DNA of 22,398 bases, taken from NCBI GenBank assembly GCA_000934455.1, contig KN887425.1:1-22398 (forward strand), written 5' to 3'. Of this stretch, positions 9,700-19,491 are shown in pieces. Position numbers and translations under genes: made by a program. Source of the DNA: Apostichopus parvimensis. Its lineage: Eukaryota; Echinodermata; Holothuroidea; Aspidochirotida; Stichopodidae. Each line of letters opens with the position of its first letter. Position 1 is the first letter of the stretch. A model generated the notes under the pieces. That model was not told the DNA's origin. It saw only the letters and a program-made list of their open reading frames with translations, and did not search any database.

Positions 9700-11280
9700 C
9701 GATTAACAACTTCTGCTAGCGAAACTTGATAATGTTGTGTTCAACTAGGTGTCCATACAATTTCTAACCCGCACAACCTAACAAGCAGCGGATGAAACCA
9801 AATACACTTCATTAATATTTCTTTGAAATTGGTAATAAAATTGCTGCCACGTCATTCCCTTATGTGACTGACGGGTGAGTCGGAGAGTAAGTGTACATTA
9901 AAGGGGGTACATTAGGGAACACAGTTTGCGGAGAGTGGGGAGGGTGGGGTTAGTGCGGGTACAAAAACCAGCGTGTATTTGTGTGTGGGCGTCTTCGCGG
10001 GAGGGGGAAGTGTATGGATATGCGAGTAAAGAAAATACTGTTTTGGTCAACTCTCCTAACCTGTAAGGCCAGTGGTCAATGGATATAATATTCATTACAT
10101 GCATGCCGGGATAGATGATTTATTATCATCTACTATACTTGCATCTATTTAGGGTCAAATATTGCATGTCAAAAGGGAAAAAAAACTAGTTATTTCGGCC
10201 ATTAAGCGTATGCCAAACAAATAGCGATAACAACTACGTCAAAAGTTAAGGTTAGCGAAATTTAAGGGAAAAAAAGTTTTCTTTAAACGAGATTTCGATC
10301 TGCTGCAAGCTTAGTGGTTGTATTCGTAAGCATAACCTTTGGTGCATTTCCGGCTTATAACGCTATGATTCATCCAAGGGTCAGAGGTCACGAATCACAA
10401 GGCTTATGCATGCGATCTATAGGAAATGCGATCTAAACGACGAACCAACCACTCAACTGAAGGACAATAAGACTATCGATCTACACATCTACACGATTAA
10501 CGATCGCCATGAGTTGTGATCTCGAATGACCGAAGACGTGAGTTCATCGTAAACTATAGTTAAACAAACACGAATTGCATGCAATATAAGGATACGATTT
10601 TCTAAAATTTAATACTGCAGATTGAAGTAAAATAGTAATCAATGAATTTTCTAAAGTTTAATAATGTTGATCATAATCTGACGTCATTCTAACTGTGGAT
10701 CAATGCAGTTAGTTGTTTTGACAGCATATGTACCATTATAGTGAAAACAGCAAAGAATTAATCAAGACAGTTGGTCACTACTGTATAAAATTCCCCGTCA
10801 CCACAGTAACGCTTCAATCCGTAGATTCATCAAACTTGTTGATCAAGCACAATTTTACTGATGTAACAGAATAAACGACGGCGAGCAACTGATACGCTAA
10901 GATGTAAATGATTCCTTTCAACATGAATTGAACCCATTACATCTTTATCTCATATGTGTACGAATAATGTATGTGTAGGTTTAAGATGATAACGTGATAA
11001 CGTCGTTGTGCAACGTACCCTCCTGTAATTGCTGTCACAATTTAACCTTTCATGCCACTGACGTAACATCTTTATTTCGATTGAGAAAGTTCAGTGAATA
11101 AAGTAACTAACTGATAAAAAAACATTTACGGAAGGTGTTCTTTTTAGATATCGCACTTGGTTAGTTCAGATTTATTAAAATCACGTCAAACTTGTATCAA
11201 ACGTATACAAATAAGTAAATGTTTAAACCATGTTGATTGGTATAGCGAATAATCTATTATATTGAACGTGTCCTTCCCAC
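9700..11280. other. Non-coding region left of the fold-back element
   Basis: No gene supported. The minus-strand frame at 9898-10104 has no domain. A DR1-type nuclear receptor half-site pair, GGGTCAGAGGTCA, is at 10378-10390 and could be chance. Confidence 0.3.
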
Positions 11281-11383
11281 TGTTCTAAATATCCTGTGCT
11301 GCAGTGACATTCCTTTTGCTCTGTTCTAAACATCCTATGCTGCAGTGGTATTCCTTTTGCTCTTTTCTAAACATCCAGTGCTT
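11281..11383. repeat. 41-bp tandem repeat, 2.5 copies
   Basis: Units start at 11281, 11322 and 11363. Each begins T(G/T)TTCTAAA.ATCC and the first two end ATTCCTTTTGCTC. The copies are close to identical. The array ends about 20 bases before the left target-site repeat of the fold-back element, so it belongs to the flanking DNA. Confidence 0.85.
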
Positions 11384-11401
11384 ACTTTATTTCAGTAAGG
11401 T

Positions 11402-11409
11402 AGTACGTG
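11402..11409. repeat. Target-site duplication, left (AGTACGTG)
   Basis: The octamer AGTACGTG immediately precedes the left inverted arm and recurs exactly at 14523-14530 after the right arm. Eight-base direct repeats are the expected footprint for hAT-type and TU-type elements. Confidence 0.75.
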
Positions 11410-11411
11410 TA

Positions 11412-11812
11412 TGGCGGGCCATCAGTCTCAAATAAATCGTGGGGAATCGACTTATACCGATTTAATTCGACATACACCAAGTTTTTTCGACTTATACCAG
11501 TTTCCAGCAGCTTAAATTGACTTCTACCGATTTAAATCTACATATACCAGTTTAATTCTATATACATATCATTGATTTAAATCGACAAATACCAGTTTCA
11601 TTCGACATATCATCGATTTAAATCGACATATACCAATTTAAATCGATGATAAGTAAAATAAATCGGTATATGTCAATTTAAATCGACATATACCAGTTTA
11701 AGTCGATGATATGTCGAATTAAATCGGTATAAGTCAATTTAAATCGACATATACCAATTTAAATCGACATATACCAATTTAATTCGACTTATACCAGTTT
11801 AAATTACCTACC
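11412..11812. repeat. Left inverted arm of the fold-back element
   Basis: About 400 bases of tandem units with a 20-base period, clear at 11741-11800. Units appear in both orientations, because the TTTAAA joints are self-complementary. Relative to the right arm it has an 11-base insertion near 11428-11438. The last unit grades into unique sequence near 11812. Confidence 0.8.
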
Positions 11813-11976
11813 CCAGTTACACCATGAACAAAGATGATATTGTTCTGCAGTGAGGCCTACTGTAAGGTTACGTTTTACTGTAGCTAAATATATACCCAGG
11901 TGATTAACAATTACAGTATTCAAGCTCAAATCATGCATTAAACTGTGCTCGTGTTTATTTTCAATTACTCGCGCGC

Positions 11977-12002
11977 CTTGTCAGGTGACTGTCACCTACA
12001 AG
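11977..12002. other. Perfect palindrome AGGTGAC-T-GTCACCT
   Basis: CTTGT and ACAAG extend the inner 7-bp palindrome after a one-base bulge, giving a 12-bp stem with a one-base centre. It lies in the interior of the fold-back element near its left arm. It could be a protein binding site (it holds an E-box CAGGTG) or a chance hairpin. Confidence 0.5.
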
Positions 12003-12035
12003 AGCAGGGTACAATTTGGCGTGTTCGAATAGAGG

Positions 12036-12065
12036 CTATCCGACCAATATAAAGACACAGTACAA
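12036..12065 (+). promoter_or_regulatory. TATA-like promoter word inside the element
   Basis: GACCAATATAAAGAC combines CCAAT and TATAAAG next to each other, on the plus strand of the element interior. An internal promoter would be expected for a transposase gene, but none is seen downstream. Weak. Confidence 0.15.
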
Positions 12066-13626
12066 GAAATTCAACAACACATTCAAGTATAAGCTTGATA
12101 ATAAATGTAATTCTTCAAAGTTTCGTCTTCCTTTAATTAATATGGGTATACGACTAAATCATCAATACCTTGGATTCAAATATTAACCAGGTAATAGCAT
12201 GTAGTTCAGGTAATATGCAACGTTGAAACCCTTTGCACGAGATTAACAAATGTTGGGTGTTTCTACATAAATTTTATTTTACACTGTAACGGTTACTCAA
12301 TACCCCAGCTGTTCGTTTATCCTAGAGAAGCTAAGTGATACTTCATACATAGATAATGTTGGTTTTACAACAATATTAAGAGTAGTTTCCTGTGAACACG
12401 ATATTAAGTGTTCAAAATCCAACGACGTTCAGTTGTCCAACGCTTCTCAGTATTTGTTTATGTTCTCGTAGCCATAAAGATGTTTACACCAGTCAGTTAA
12501 GGTTGATAAGGCTGAATCCGGTGAAAGTAATGAGTGGGATCCAAATTAATCCCAAATGGATATACAAGTGGCACTGTATTAAACAAGAAAGCAAACCCAA
12601 AACTTTTATAATATTTTGAATTCCAACACACAATGCAATATTATGTGCTTTACTTCATCCTTGTTGAGATGATTTTCCTATTTCCACGTTTCCAGAATAA
12701 TAGTATAAAATTAATGAAATGTGGAAGATATTTGCGGCCAATAAATTCAACTTAAAAGATTTTGAGAAATTCTTATTTCAACATTTCTAAAATAACAACT
12801 TCAGGCCGCTAGTGGAAGAATAATTTACCCCAAATTACCCATCACTTTAGTCGTTCCAGTTAATTTTACATTTTGTTAAACTCATTGCAAACATCAAAAT
12901 AACTTTACTTCCATACCCTTGCGGAACAGTTTTACTGCCACATGTCGTACACCTTCGAATAATGCGTGTGGCATAGTGAAATTATATCTCTAAATTGCAA
13001 TAATTCACTGATATCACACAATCGATCACCTTTTATGCATGCTATATTCTCATTATCTAAAAGCCACAAATAATGCATGCATGAAAATATATAAATTTCA
13101 TAGAGAAATTAAACAACTTTTCCTAAATTTTGGTCTTCAAAGTCCTGGCTTGATTTGCATCCCTTTAACATCGTTTTTACCCGATAACAATTTAACATAT
13201 TTAACCAAATAGTGTTTACTGTAAATACAGGTATAATGTCAAAGTTCTACTTACAATGGTATCATATATTATCGTCCCTTGGCAAGCCTCGTAGTACAGC
13301 TGCAGTGATATATGTCACTTTCCAATACTGCCATGAAACAGCTGCCCTCCTCAGACTCATCAGATTCTGGTACCCAGGCGACCCCTCTCAACACACTTCT
13401 TGCCAACAATGAATTCCAAATTCACACTATTATGGCCCCAGGCTAATATGGGCTTTTCGAAAATGAACTATATCCCATGCCATGTGTTGAAACGGAAAAA
13501 TAATCGAGCGCCTTACCAAGAGAGACACATAAAATCATATGACTCCTTACAGCATGATGTTTCAGCCAAGAGTGAGTTGTTTGCTCCAAGCTATAGCCTA
13601 CATGAATTGGCTAATCCATTGTGCAG

Positions 13627-13730
13627 AAAATACTTCGCATCTATTAGCACAGATTGTAAAGAAAATATCTCGCATCTATTAGCGCAGATTGTAAAGAAAA
13701 TATTTCGCTTCTATTAGCACAGATAGTAAG
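13627..13730. repeat. 35-bp tandem repeat, three copies
   Basis: Units begin at 13627, 13662 and 13697, each of the type AAAATA.(C/T)TCGC.TCTATT followed by AGC.CAGATTGTAAAG. Copies differ at only a few positions. The array lies inside the fold-back element. The 105-codon open frame at 13400-13717 runs into it, but 35 is not a multiple of three, so the repeats are read in different frames and it is not a peptide repeat. Confidence 0.85.
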
Positions 13731-14004
13731 ATCACCTGGACATTGAGCAATTCTATAGCATGCTCAATCTACCCATGCACCTGTCTACAGTATATAATGC
13801 TGGCACATTCCTACTGCATAGACACCATCACTTAATCTGAATAGTTCCCTGGATTAAAAGTTTGAGACCTGTTTACTCAGACAAAAGATGGCCCAGCTTA
13901 CCATCCCCATAGAAAAATACCATGGCATATTAACTCTAATGTGACAGTGACTACACGTGATGTATCTCCACATGTCAATCATCACCGCAATCGGGATTTG
14001 GAAA

Positions 14005-14521
14005 ATGTTAATGAGTTATATCGATGATATGTCGATTTAAACAGGTATATGTCAATTTGAGTTGCTAGAAACTGGTATAAGTCCACGGAAATTGACTTCT
14101 ACCGATTTAATTCGACATATGATCTATTTAAACTGGTATCTGTCGATTTAAATTGACATATACCGATCTTTTTTACATATCATCGATTTAAATTGGTATG
14201 TGTCGATTTAAATCGGTATATGTCGATTTAAACTAGTATAAGTCGAATTAAATAGGTATATGTCGATTTAAATTGACAAATACCGATTATTTTACTTATC
14301 ATCGATATAAATTGGTATATGTCGATTTAAATCGATGATATGTCGAATTAAACTGGTATATGTCGATTTAAAACGATGATATGTAGAATTAAACTGGTAT
14401 ATGTAGATTTAAATCGGTAGAAGTCAATTTAAGCTGCTGGAAACTGGTATAAGTCGAAGGAAATTGGTATATGTCGATTTATATCGGTATAAGACGATTC
14501 CCCACGACTGATGGCCCGCCA
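14005..14521. repeat. Right inverted arm of the fold-back element
   Basis: Reverse-complement counterpart of the left arm, about 100 bases longer on its inner side. A marker motif, G(C/T)TGCT.GAAACTGGTATAAG, occurs in the same direction at 14061 and at 14433, 372 bases apart. The arm therefore contains a direct duplication of its outer part that the left arm lacks. Confidence 0.8.
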
Positions 14522-14522
14522 G

Positions 14523-14530
14523 AGTACGTG
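14523..14530. repeat. Target-site duplication, right (AGTACGTG)
   Basis: Exact copy of 11402-11409, directly after the right arm. A run of 12 G follows at 14558-14569. Confidence 0.75.
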
Positions 14531-14639
14531 GTTTTTGCACCTTTATTTGCCGAGGGAGGGGGGGGGGGGAAGTGTTGTGGGTGAACTGCAAGTAAATAGC
14601 TCCCTCATTATGGGCAGTCGTTGAGTATATGAATGTAAT

Positions 14640-14754
14640 ACAAAGTGTAAAAATATCTATAGGTATTTATATATTTATAAAAGTATATATAGGCGGAAGT
14701 TTTATATATTTATACAGTAGGTATTATACAAACATATAGCCGGAAGTACCAGAA
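14640..14754. repeat. TA-rich tail-like sequence with TATAG(G/C)CGGAAGT repeats
   Basis: The words TATAGGCGGAAGT (14688-14700) and TATAGCCGGAAGT (14735-14747) repeat in TA-rich DNA next to the 3' end of the minus-strand LINE. CR1-type LINEs often end in short repeats, so this may be the LINE 3' UTR or tail. The exact end cannot be set. Confidence 0.4.
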
Positions 14755-16436
14755 AATAAAATGATGTAAATTAGTACTTTAGTCCACAAAAAATCCCTCA
14801 GAAAAGAAAACCAAAGAAAAGATGGAATGAACGACTAAGCCGAATACCAACAATGAACTAGATAGACAAGGGTATTGAGTTTGGATTTGAAAATTCCCAA
14901 GGAAGGTATATGGCAAATGTTGGCGGGAAGTTTGTTCCATAAGTCGGCGGCGGCGTAAGCGTAGGATCTGTTACCGTAGCAGTTTGTTGAATGGTTGGTT
15001 ATGCTAAGTCGGTTATCAGATGACGATCTTCATACTTGCGATGGCTTATACAAGGCTAACAAATCTGATATAAATATAGGTGCCATGCCTTTCAAGACCT
15101 TATAGGTGATTAGAAGGATCTTATAGACTGTTCTTTTCTGTATCGGCAGCCAATGGAGGGATTCGAGGATCGGAGTAATGTGTTTACGTTGCGATACATG
15201 GATGACAAGTCGGGCCGCGATGTTTTGCACTCTTTTAACCTTCTTTAATTCACGTTCTGGTATACCGAACAAAAGGGCGTTGCACGAATCTAATTTTGAT
15301 GTGAAGAAAGCATGGACCAACATGGCAGTGGATGTTTGCGTCAAGTACTGGCGTATCTGCCCGATTTTCCTGATGCCAATCATAGCGCTCTTACACACAT
15401 TGTTGACATGGGCGTCATACTCAGCGAGGGATCCATGATGACACCAAGGTTTCTTGCTTGTGATGAGGGCTGGATGACAGTATCTCCGATCCTGATGGAA
15501 GGAATTTATTCCGTCCTGCTGAATTTGGATGCAAAGTACATCAGCTCCGTCTTTCCGTCGTTCAGCACTATCCAATTTTCCTTGCACCACGAGCGAACGT
15601 CAACAATGCATGCCTCGATCTTCTGTACCGCTAAAATTCGATCTTCAGGATGGAAAGTTAAGTACACCTGTGTATCATCGGCATATACAACTGATTGCAA
15701 ACCGTGCAAACGGATGATGTCCTGCAAAGGGGCACCGAACAAGCTAATGGGCCAGCAACCGAGACCTGTGGCACTCCACAGATCAGATCTACGGAATCAG
15801 ACAGAGCATTATCTATTACAAATGATTGTGTCCGTCCATTTAGATAAGTAGAAAACCATTGTAATACCTTCCCTGTTACACCATACCTAGCCGCGAGACG
15901 ATTCAATAGCTGGTCATGATCTATGGTGTCGAATGCTGCGCTGAAATCCAGCAGTATAAACACAGCTTCCTTGCGTTTATCCAGTGCAGTCAAGATGTCG
16001 TTTTGTACTCTGAGCATAGCTGTTTCGACACTATGGAACCGCCTGTATGCAGAACGCATCCGGGTGTGAAGATCGTTAACGCTGAAATATGTTTGTAACT
16101 GTTGCACGGCGATTCTTTCGATGACTTTCCCAAGAAAAGCAAGATTTGATATCGGCCTGTAGTTCGATAAATTATTAGTGTCCAAGTTCGACTTCTTCAA
16201 CAGAGGAATAATACGTGCATGCTTAAATGCTGATGGAAAAACACCAGATGACAAAGATGTTCTTACGATTTAAATACGGTTATTACGGTTATAACCGGGA
16301 GAAGATCCTCAAGGTGGGTTTTGAAAATGGTAAAAAGGTAAAGGGATCCAGCGGGCAAGACGTAATAGACGCGGATTGAATAACTTTGAACATATCAGCC
16401 TCAGAGACATCCACAAACTCGCTAAAAGAACTTGAA
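14755..16436 (-). pseudogene. CR1/jockey-like LINE, broken reverse transcriptase
   Basis: On the minus strand the reverse transcriptase of a non-LTR retrotransposon runs from about 16436 to a TAG at 14835-14837. Visible in order are SEADMFKVIQSA, then PSAFKHARIIPLLKKSN and NYRPISNLAFLGKVIER (16254-15658), the catalytic block A LDFSAAFDTIDHDQLLNRL, a degraded GVPQ.S..GPL, then in another frame the catalytic YADDTQVYLTF (15742-15506), then VHAFFTSKLDSCN, HITPILESLHWLP and FISDLLALYKPS (15590-15030). Past an in-frame TGA the frame stays open through DNRLSIT, GNRSYAYAAADLWNKLP and IPSLGIFKSKL. At least two frameshifts and one in-frame stop make it non-functional. The endonuclease and ORF1 are absent, so it is 5'-truncated. 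Plus-strand open frames here (15178-15851) are antisense shadows. Confidence 0.9.
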
Positions 16437-16602
16437 GAGGACACGAGTCACACCACTACATGAATATTTTTATTTCTACTGCATGTATTTGGACCGCTTG
16501 CACGTTTGCGTTTGGTTTCAAGCGCTGCTCTGTTTAAAAAACTTAATAAACTGAATACGACAAACGTAAATCGATTTATAGGCTCGTAACTTTATAGTCC
16601 CT
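16437..16602. repeat. Duplicated block, copy 2, middle part
   Basis: Matches 297-408. It has about 55 extra bases near 16482-16540 that copy 1 lacks. It is bordered on the left by the LINE 5' truncation point and on the right by the SINE tail. Confidence 0.65.
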
Positions 16603-16603
16603 A

Positions 16604-16669
16604 ATGTATGTATGTATGTATGTATGTATGTATGTATGTATGTATGTATGTATGTATGTATGTATGTAT
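16604..16669. repeat. (ATGT)n microsatellite, SINE tail
   Basis: About 16 perfect tetranucleotide units. It directly abuts the 3' end of the SINE body, which is where SINEs and CR1-type LINEs carry simple repeats. The lack of interruptions suggests a recent insertion or ongoing slippage. Confidence 0.95.
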
Positions 16670-16822
16670 TTTAGATCCTCCTGCAAGCATGAACTCGCTA
16701 AGAAGCCATCATTGGCTTATCAAAGCCGCAAGCTGACCGAAGTCAGTCTCTTAGATTCATATTTAATGTCCATGATTATGAATTGTCAACAACTCTGTAA
16801 CTGGACGACATACATTAATCTT

Positions 16823-16888
16823 GGAGTAACTCTACCTCGGGACCTTATGATTGAAAGGCACCGGCGTTAACCAATGAGCTAACACTCC
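16823..16888 (-). promoter_or_regulatory. tRNA-like head of the SINE (internal Pol III promoter)
   Basis: Sixty-six bases fold roughly like a tRNA: GGAGTGT with a partly pairing 3' TTACTCC, a D-arm with TAGCTCATTGGTTAA, and CCTT...AAGG as an anticodon-like stem. The T-arm region is shortened and lacks a clean GGTTCGANTCC. It is therefore a tRNA-derived promoter and not a functional tRNA gene. Confidence 0.55.
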
Positions 16889-17180
16889 TTATGATGCTTA
16901 TAGCCTGTATAGGTATCCAACACTTAATAGGCTATTTTTTCTATGGCTAATGAGGTTATCGATGAGATATTGCATTAAAGCCATTTTCAAATGCTACTTT
17001 TTTGGTATACGCGAATTTCGATGCGCTTTCGTCTGTGATGATGAAAACCAGTTGTCAAATGTTATATTAGAAACTAATATCATATAAATTAATGCATAAA
17101 GACAAGTATGAAAACCGTACATACATTTGATAAGTAACACAGGCAAGGTTTAAGTAGCGTAGAGCTAACTGTATACCAAT
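16889..17180. repeat. Duplicated block, copy 2, right part
   Basis: Matches 405-692 from TTATGAT..TATAGCCTGTATAGG to CTAACTGTATACCAAT, where similarity stops sharply. Copy 1 has about 20 extra bases near 440-460. No gene is seen. Confidence 0.75.
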
Positions 17181-19491
17181 TCCCCAACTCATGAGTATAA
17201 CGTCACAACATCCTGAGAATGCAGTTTTCAAAACACAAAAGTTTTCAAAGGGTTAATTAGTACACGCACGCACTTGGGTATATTTCAGCAAAAGGAAGGT
17301 ATATCTTTCTAACAATATGCTTAATTGTCTTTTCAACAATTGGTATTGACTGTAGACTTTTAGGTTTCTTTCTAAGATACAATAACAATTTTTGACGATA
17401 TATTTGCGATTAACATCAACAGCTGGTTACTCCCGAAGTGAATGTCGATCCAGGCGGACATGTGCGATACTGTTTACCCTGTCAAACTGGTCAACCGTAA
17501 TGTCAGAATTCCTTTTCCAACCAATAATCCAGTTTCTTACAAAAAAATCACCAGCACATGTAAACAATTTAGGTGTTTGAACGCTAATTGTTATTGTTTA
17601 TATTGAAAAAAGGTATTTTTATGTGCCCAGGTTCTATCCTGGTTGACTTTTCATTAAGACAAATACTAAACTGAACTATAAAAATGCCAACATAAAAGAA
17701 ACTAACTACACATTGATATCGAGAGGGGAAGTCAGAATACCTTCGATGTCATCATTAACGATATAATAAGAAGTGTACTGTGAAGGTTAGGCCTGAAGTC
17801 GAATACTCATAAGTTCATGACCGGGCGATTCTAACGATTTAAACGAGCATCGTACTATGAAGAGGTATAAGAACAAAACCTGGATATAAAATAAAAGATC
17901 CTGGATGCACCTCTGGTCCTGACGTTAAAGTTTATGTAATCATAATCAGGATAAACTTTGCATTTATCCTCGATTATTGTTGAAGTTCTGCCAAGTAAAC
18001 TGATAACATCACCCTCTATAGGAGAAAGATAGTCGAGAAAAATGTTAACATAAAAATACTAAATTTGCTTTGGCCTTGTCACTCCCTTATTTCCAAAATG
18101 CCAACTGTCACAAATGCTAGAGCAAATTAGGCATTATTTTAAATAGAGTGAGCAGAACACAGATGAGAATTGAGGGTATACTCACCAGACGAATTTTAAT
18201 TTCGAATGCTACGGTCTCCCAAATGAGACGTTGGAAATATCTAATTTTTATCTCCAAATTAGTATTATTTTGTCCTGCAACATCCCATTTTGCTCGAAAT
18301 TTCAAATATTTCTCACAAGTTTGCTTTCTTCTTTTGAACCACAAATTTACCTATTGAAATCCGATCTCGTCTACTCATTGGGGTCTTTGCATCATCGATA
18401 TTAACGGTGAAAGCATATAAGAATTGATAGTCTAATCCACTTGCTTTTTCTTAATTTGTCCTCCTTAATTTTCCTCCTTCTTTCTCTGTCCCTTGTGCTC
18501 TTTTACTCCTAAACCTTCATTTGTAATCGTCAATTTGTCTCATTTTAACCTCAGTTTATGTCGATTGGTCTCCATCTACTGAGTAACATTGTTATGTTCG
18601 GTGTCCTTACGTGCATGTCAGTGTATTTCCGTTCGTTCTCTTCAATTTAGGAATGTCTAACATATGCCCTGGTTCAACATACCAAATCAAGAAATCCTGA
18701 CCAATTATTAAACTTGTTTCTCTTTCAGGTTTGCTATTTAAGAATAAACTGCGATGAGATCATAGTTTCGTGTATTCTCATATCGTTTTATAAAACATAT
18801 TGCTGTATAGAATTGCTTGCGATTGTGATTATCGTTGTGAGAGCAGATTCAGTTATGAATTGGCTTCCCAGTAAATATACTAGAGGCAAGAGCAATTAGA
18901 ACCCGTATAATTATGTCCAGCATCTAATAAGCTGACATTTTTGGATGACTTGGAGTCACAACAAGAATAAATCTTTTCCAGAATATTTCGTGTTACAGCG
19001 AGTATAGTTAGTACAACTCAATCTTCAGATCATCCGAAATGTATGTCCACCCCAAACGAGGACCACTAGGGTAATAAGAATGTTATCATGTATCGCATAT
19101 TAACAAATTGACTTTTTTAAATGGATGAAATCTATAGCGGCAAGGCACGTAAACTGACTGAAAGGATTATCTTCTGCCCAGTGTTACTGTCGAGACAACA
19201 TCTGATTGGTCTGCGTTTTTGCTGTTATCCCAGGTCACAAATACGAAGATGCCGAGGGTGGAATCGAAAAGCAGTTCATACATCTTTGGCAGCATGACTT
19301 GTTTCTCCAAAATTTATACAAAATCAAGATAATGGTGTTATTAAGTTTCATGAGGGTGGTGCTAAGGAAATACTTGCAGTAATAAATGTATGAATGTAAT
19401 TCTTTGGGAAAGTGAGGTGTCCAGCTAATAAGCAACTGTCTTGAGGTGTTAACATTTATTCTAGCTTGATTCAACTACATAATTAGTAGGT
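17181..19491. other. Non-coding region
   Basis: No gene supported. Small open frames at 17392-17580 (plus) and 18117-18357 (both strands) have no domain. A long pyrimidine-rich tract lies at about 18440-18545. A good acceptor (CTTGTTTCTCTTTCAG) at about 18713-18728 precedes a hydrophobic open stretch, which I judged too weak to call. Confidence 0.3.

Larger units (their letters stand above)
11410..14522. mobile_element. Fold-back-type DNA element with minisatellite arms
   Basis: The left end reads TGGCGGGCCATCAGTC and the right end is its exact reverse complement. The match continues inward for about 400 bases with small gaps. Both arms are made of a roughly 20-bp unit of the form TCGACATATACC(A/G)(A/G)TTTAAA. 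An exact 8-bp direct repeat flanks the element. Long inverted arms made of tandem repeats with an 8-9 bp target duplication are known from Drosophila FB and sea urchin TU fold-back elements. The element family here is inferred by structure only. The 2.2-kb interior has no recognisable transposase; its longest open frame is 105 codons. It is therefore probably non-autonomous or decayed. The close match between the arms suggests fairly recent activity or arm homogenisation. Confidence 0.8.
16603..16888 (-). mobile_element. tRNA-derived SINE with (ACAT)n tail
   Basis: On the minus strand the element starts at 16888 with a tRNA-like head, GGAGTGTTAGCTCATTGGTT, whose TAGCTCATTGG is a good RNA polymerase III box A. 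A degenerate box B-like segment follows near 16823-16838. A body of about 150 bases comes next (16671-16822), then a tail of roughly 16 ACAT units (16604-16669). The paralogous block at 297-692 lacks exactly this segment, reading TAGTCCCTTATGAT straight through, so its edges are set by an empty site. The flanking repeat is short and uncertain (TCCCT against TCCTT). Body hairpins are described under findings. The plus-strand open frame at 16604-16870 is an artefact of the repeat. The SINE family is not recognised. Confidence 0.75.

Noticed and set aside
10378-10390. DR1 nuclear receptor element GGGTCAGAGGTCA
   Set aside because: A single site with no promoter or gene context. Kept only as a note.
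11412-11812. CRISPR array (regular repeats of about 20 bp)
   Set aside because: There are no spacers. The repeats are contiguous, occur in both orientations and are mirrored at the other end of a transposon-like unit.
15178-15851. Plus-strand open frames of 86 and 179 codons
   Set aside because: They lie antisense to the LINE reverse transcriptase and show no domain.
16604-16870. Plus-strand 88-codon frame beginning with repeated MYVC
   Set aside because: It is the translation of the SINE tail microsatellite and the antisense SINE body.
16823-16888. A genuine tRNA gene
   Set aside because: The T-arm is incomplete and box B is degenerate. It is joined to a SINE body and tail and is absent from the paralogous empty site.
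17934-17970. Hairpin AAAGTTTAT / ATAAACTTT
   Set aside because: The stem is AT-rich and 9 bp with a loop of about 15 bases, which is expected by chance in this composition.
18714-18899. Plus-strand hydrophobic open stretch after a good pyrimidine-rich acceptor (CTTTCAG)
   Set aside because: The acceptor is fine, but the stretch is short and AT-rich, the donor (A|GTAAAT) is weak and no partner exon is seen. The transmembrane-like look follows from T-rich codons.
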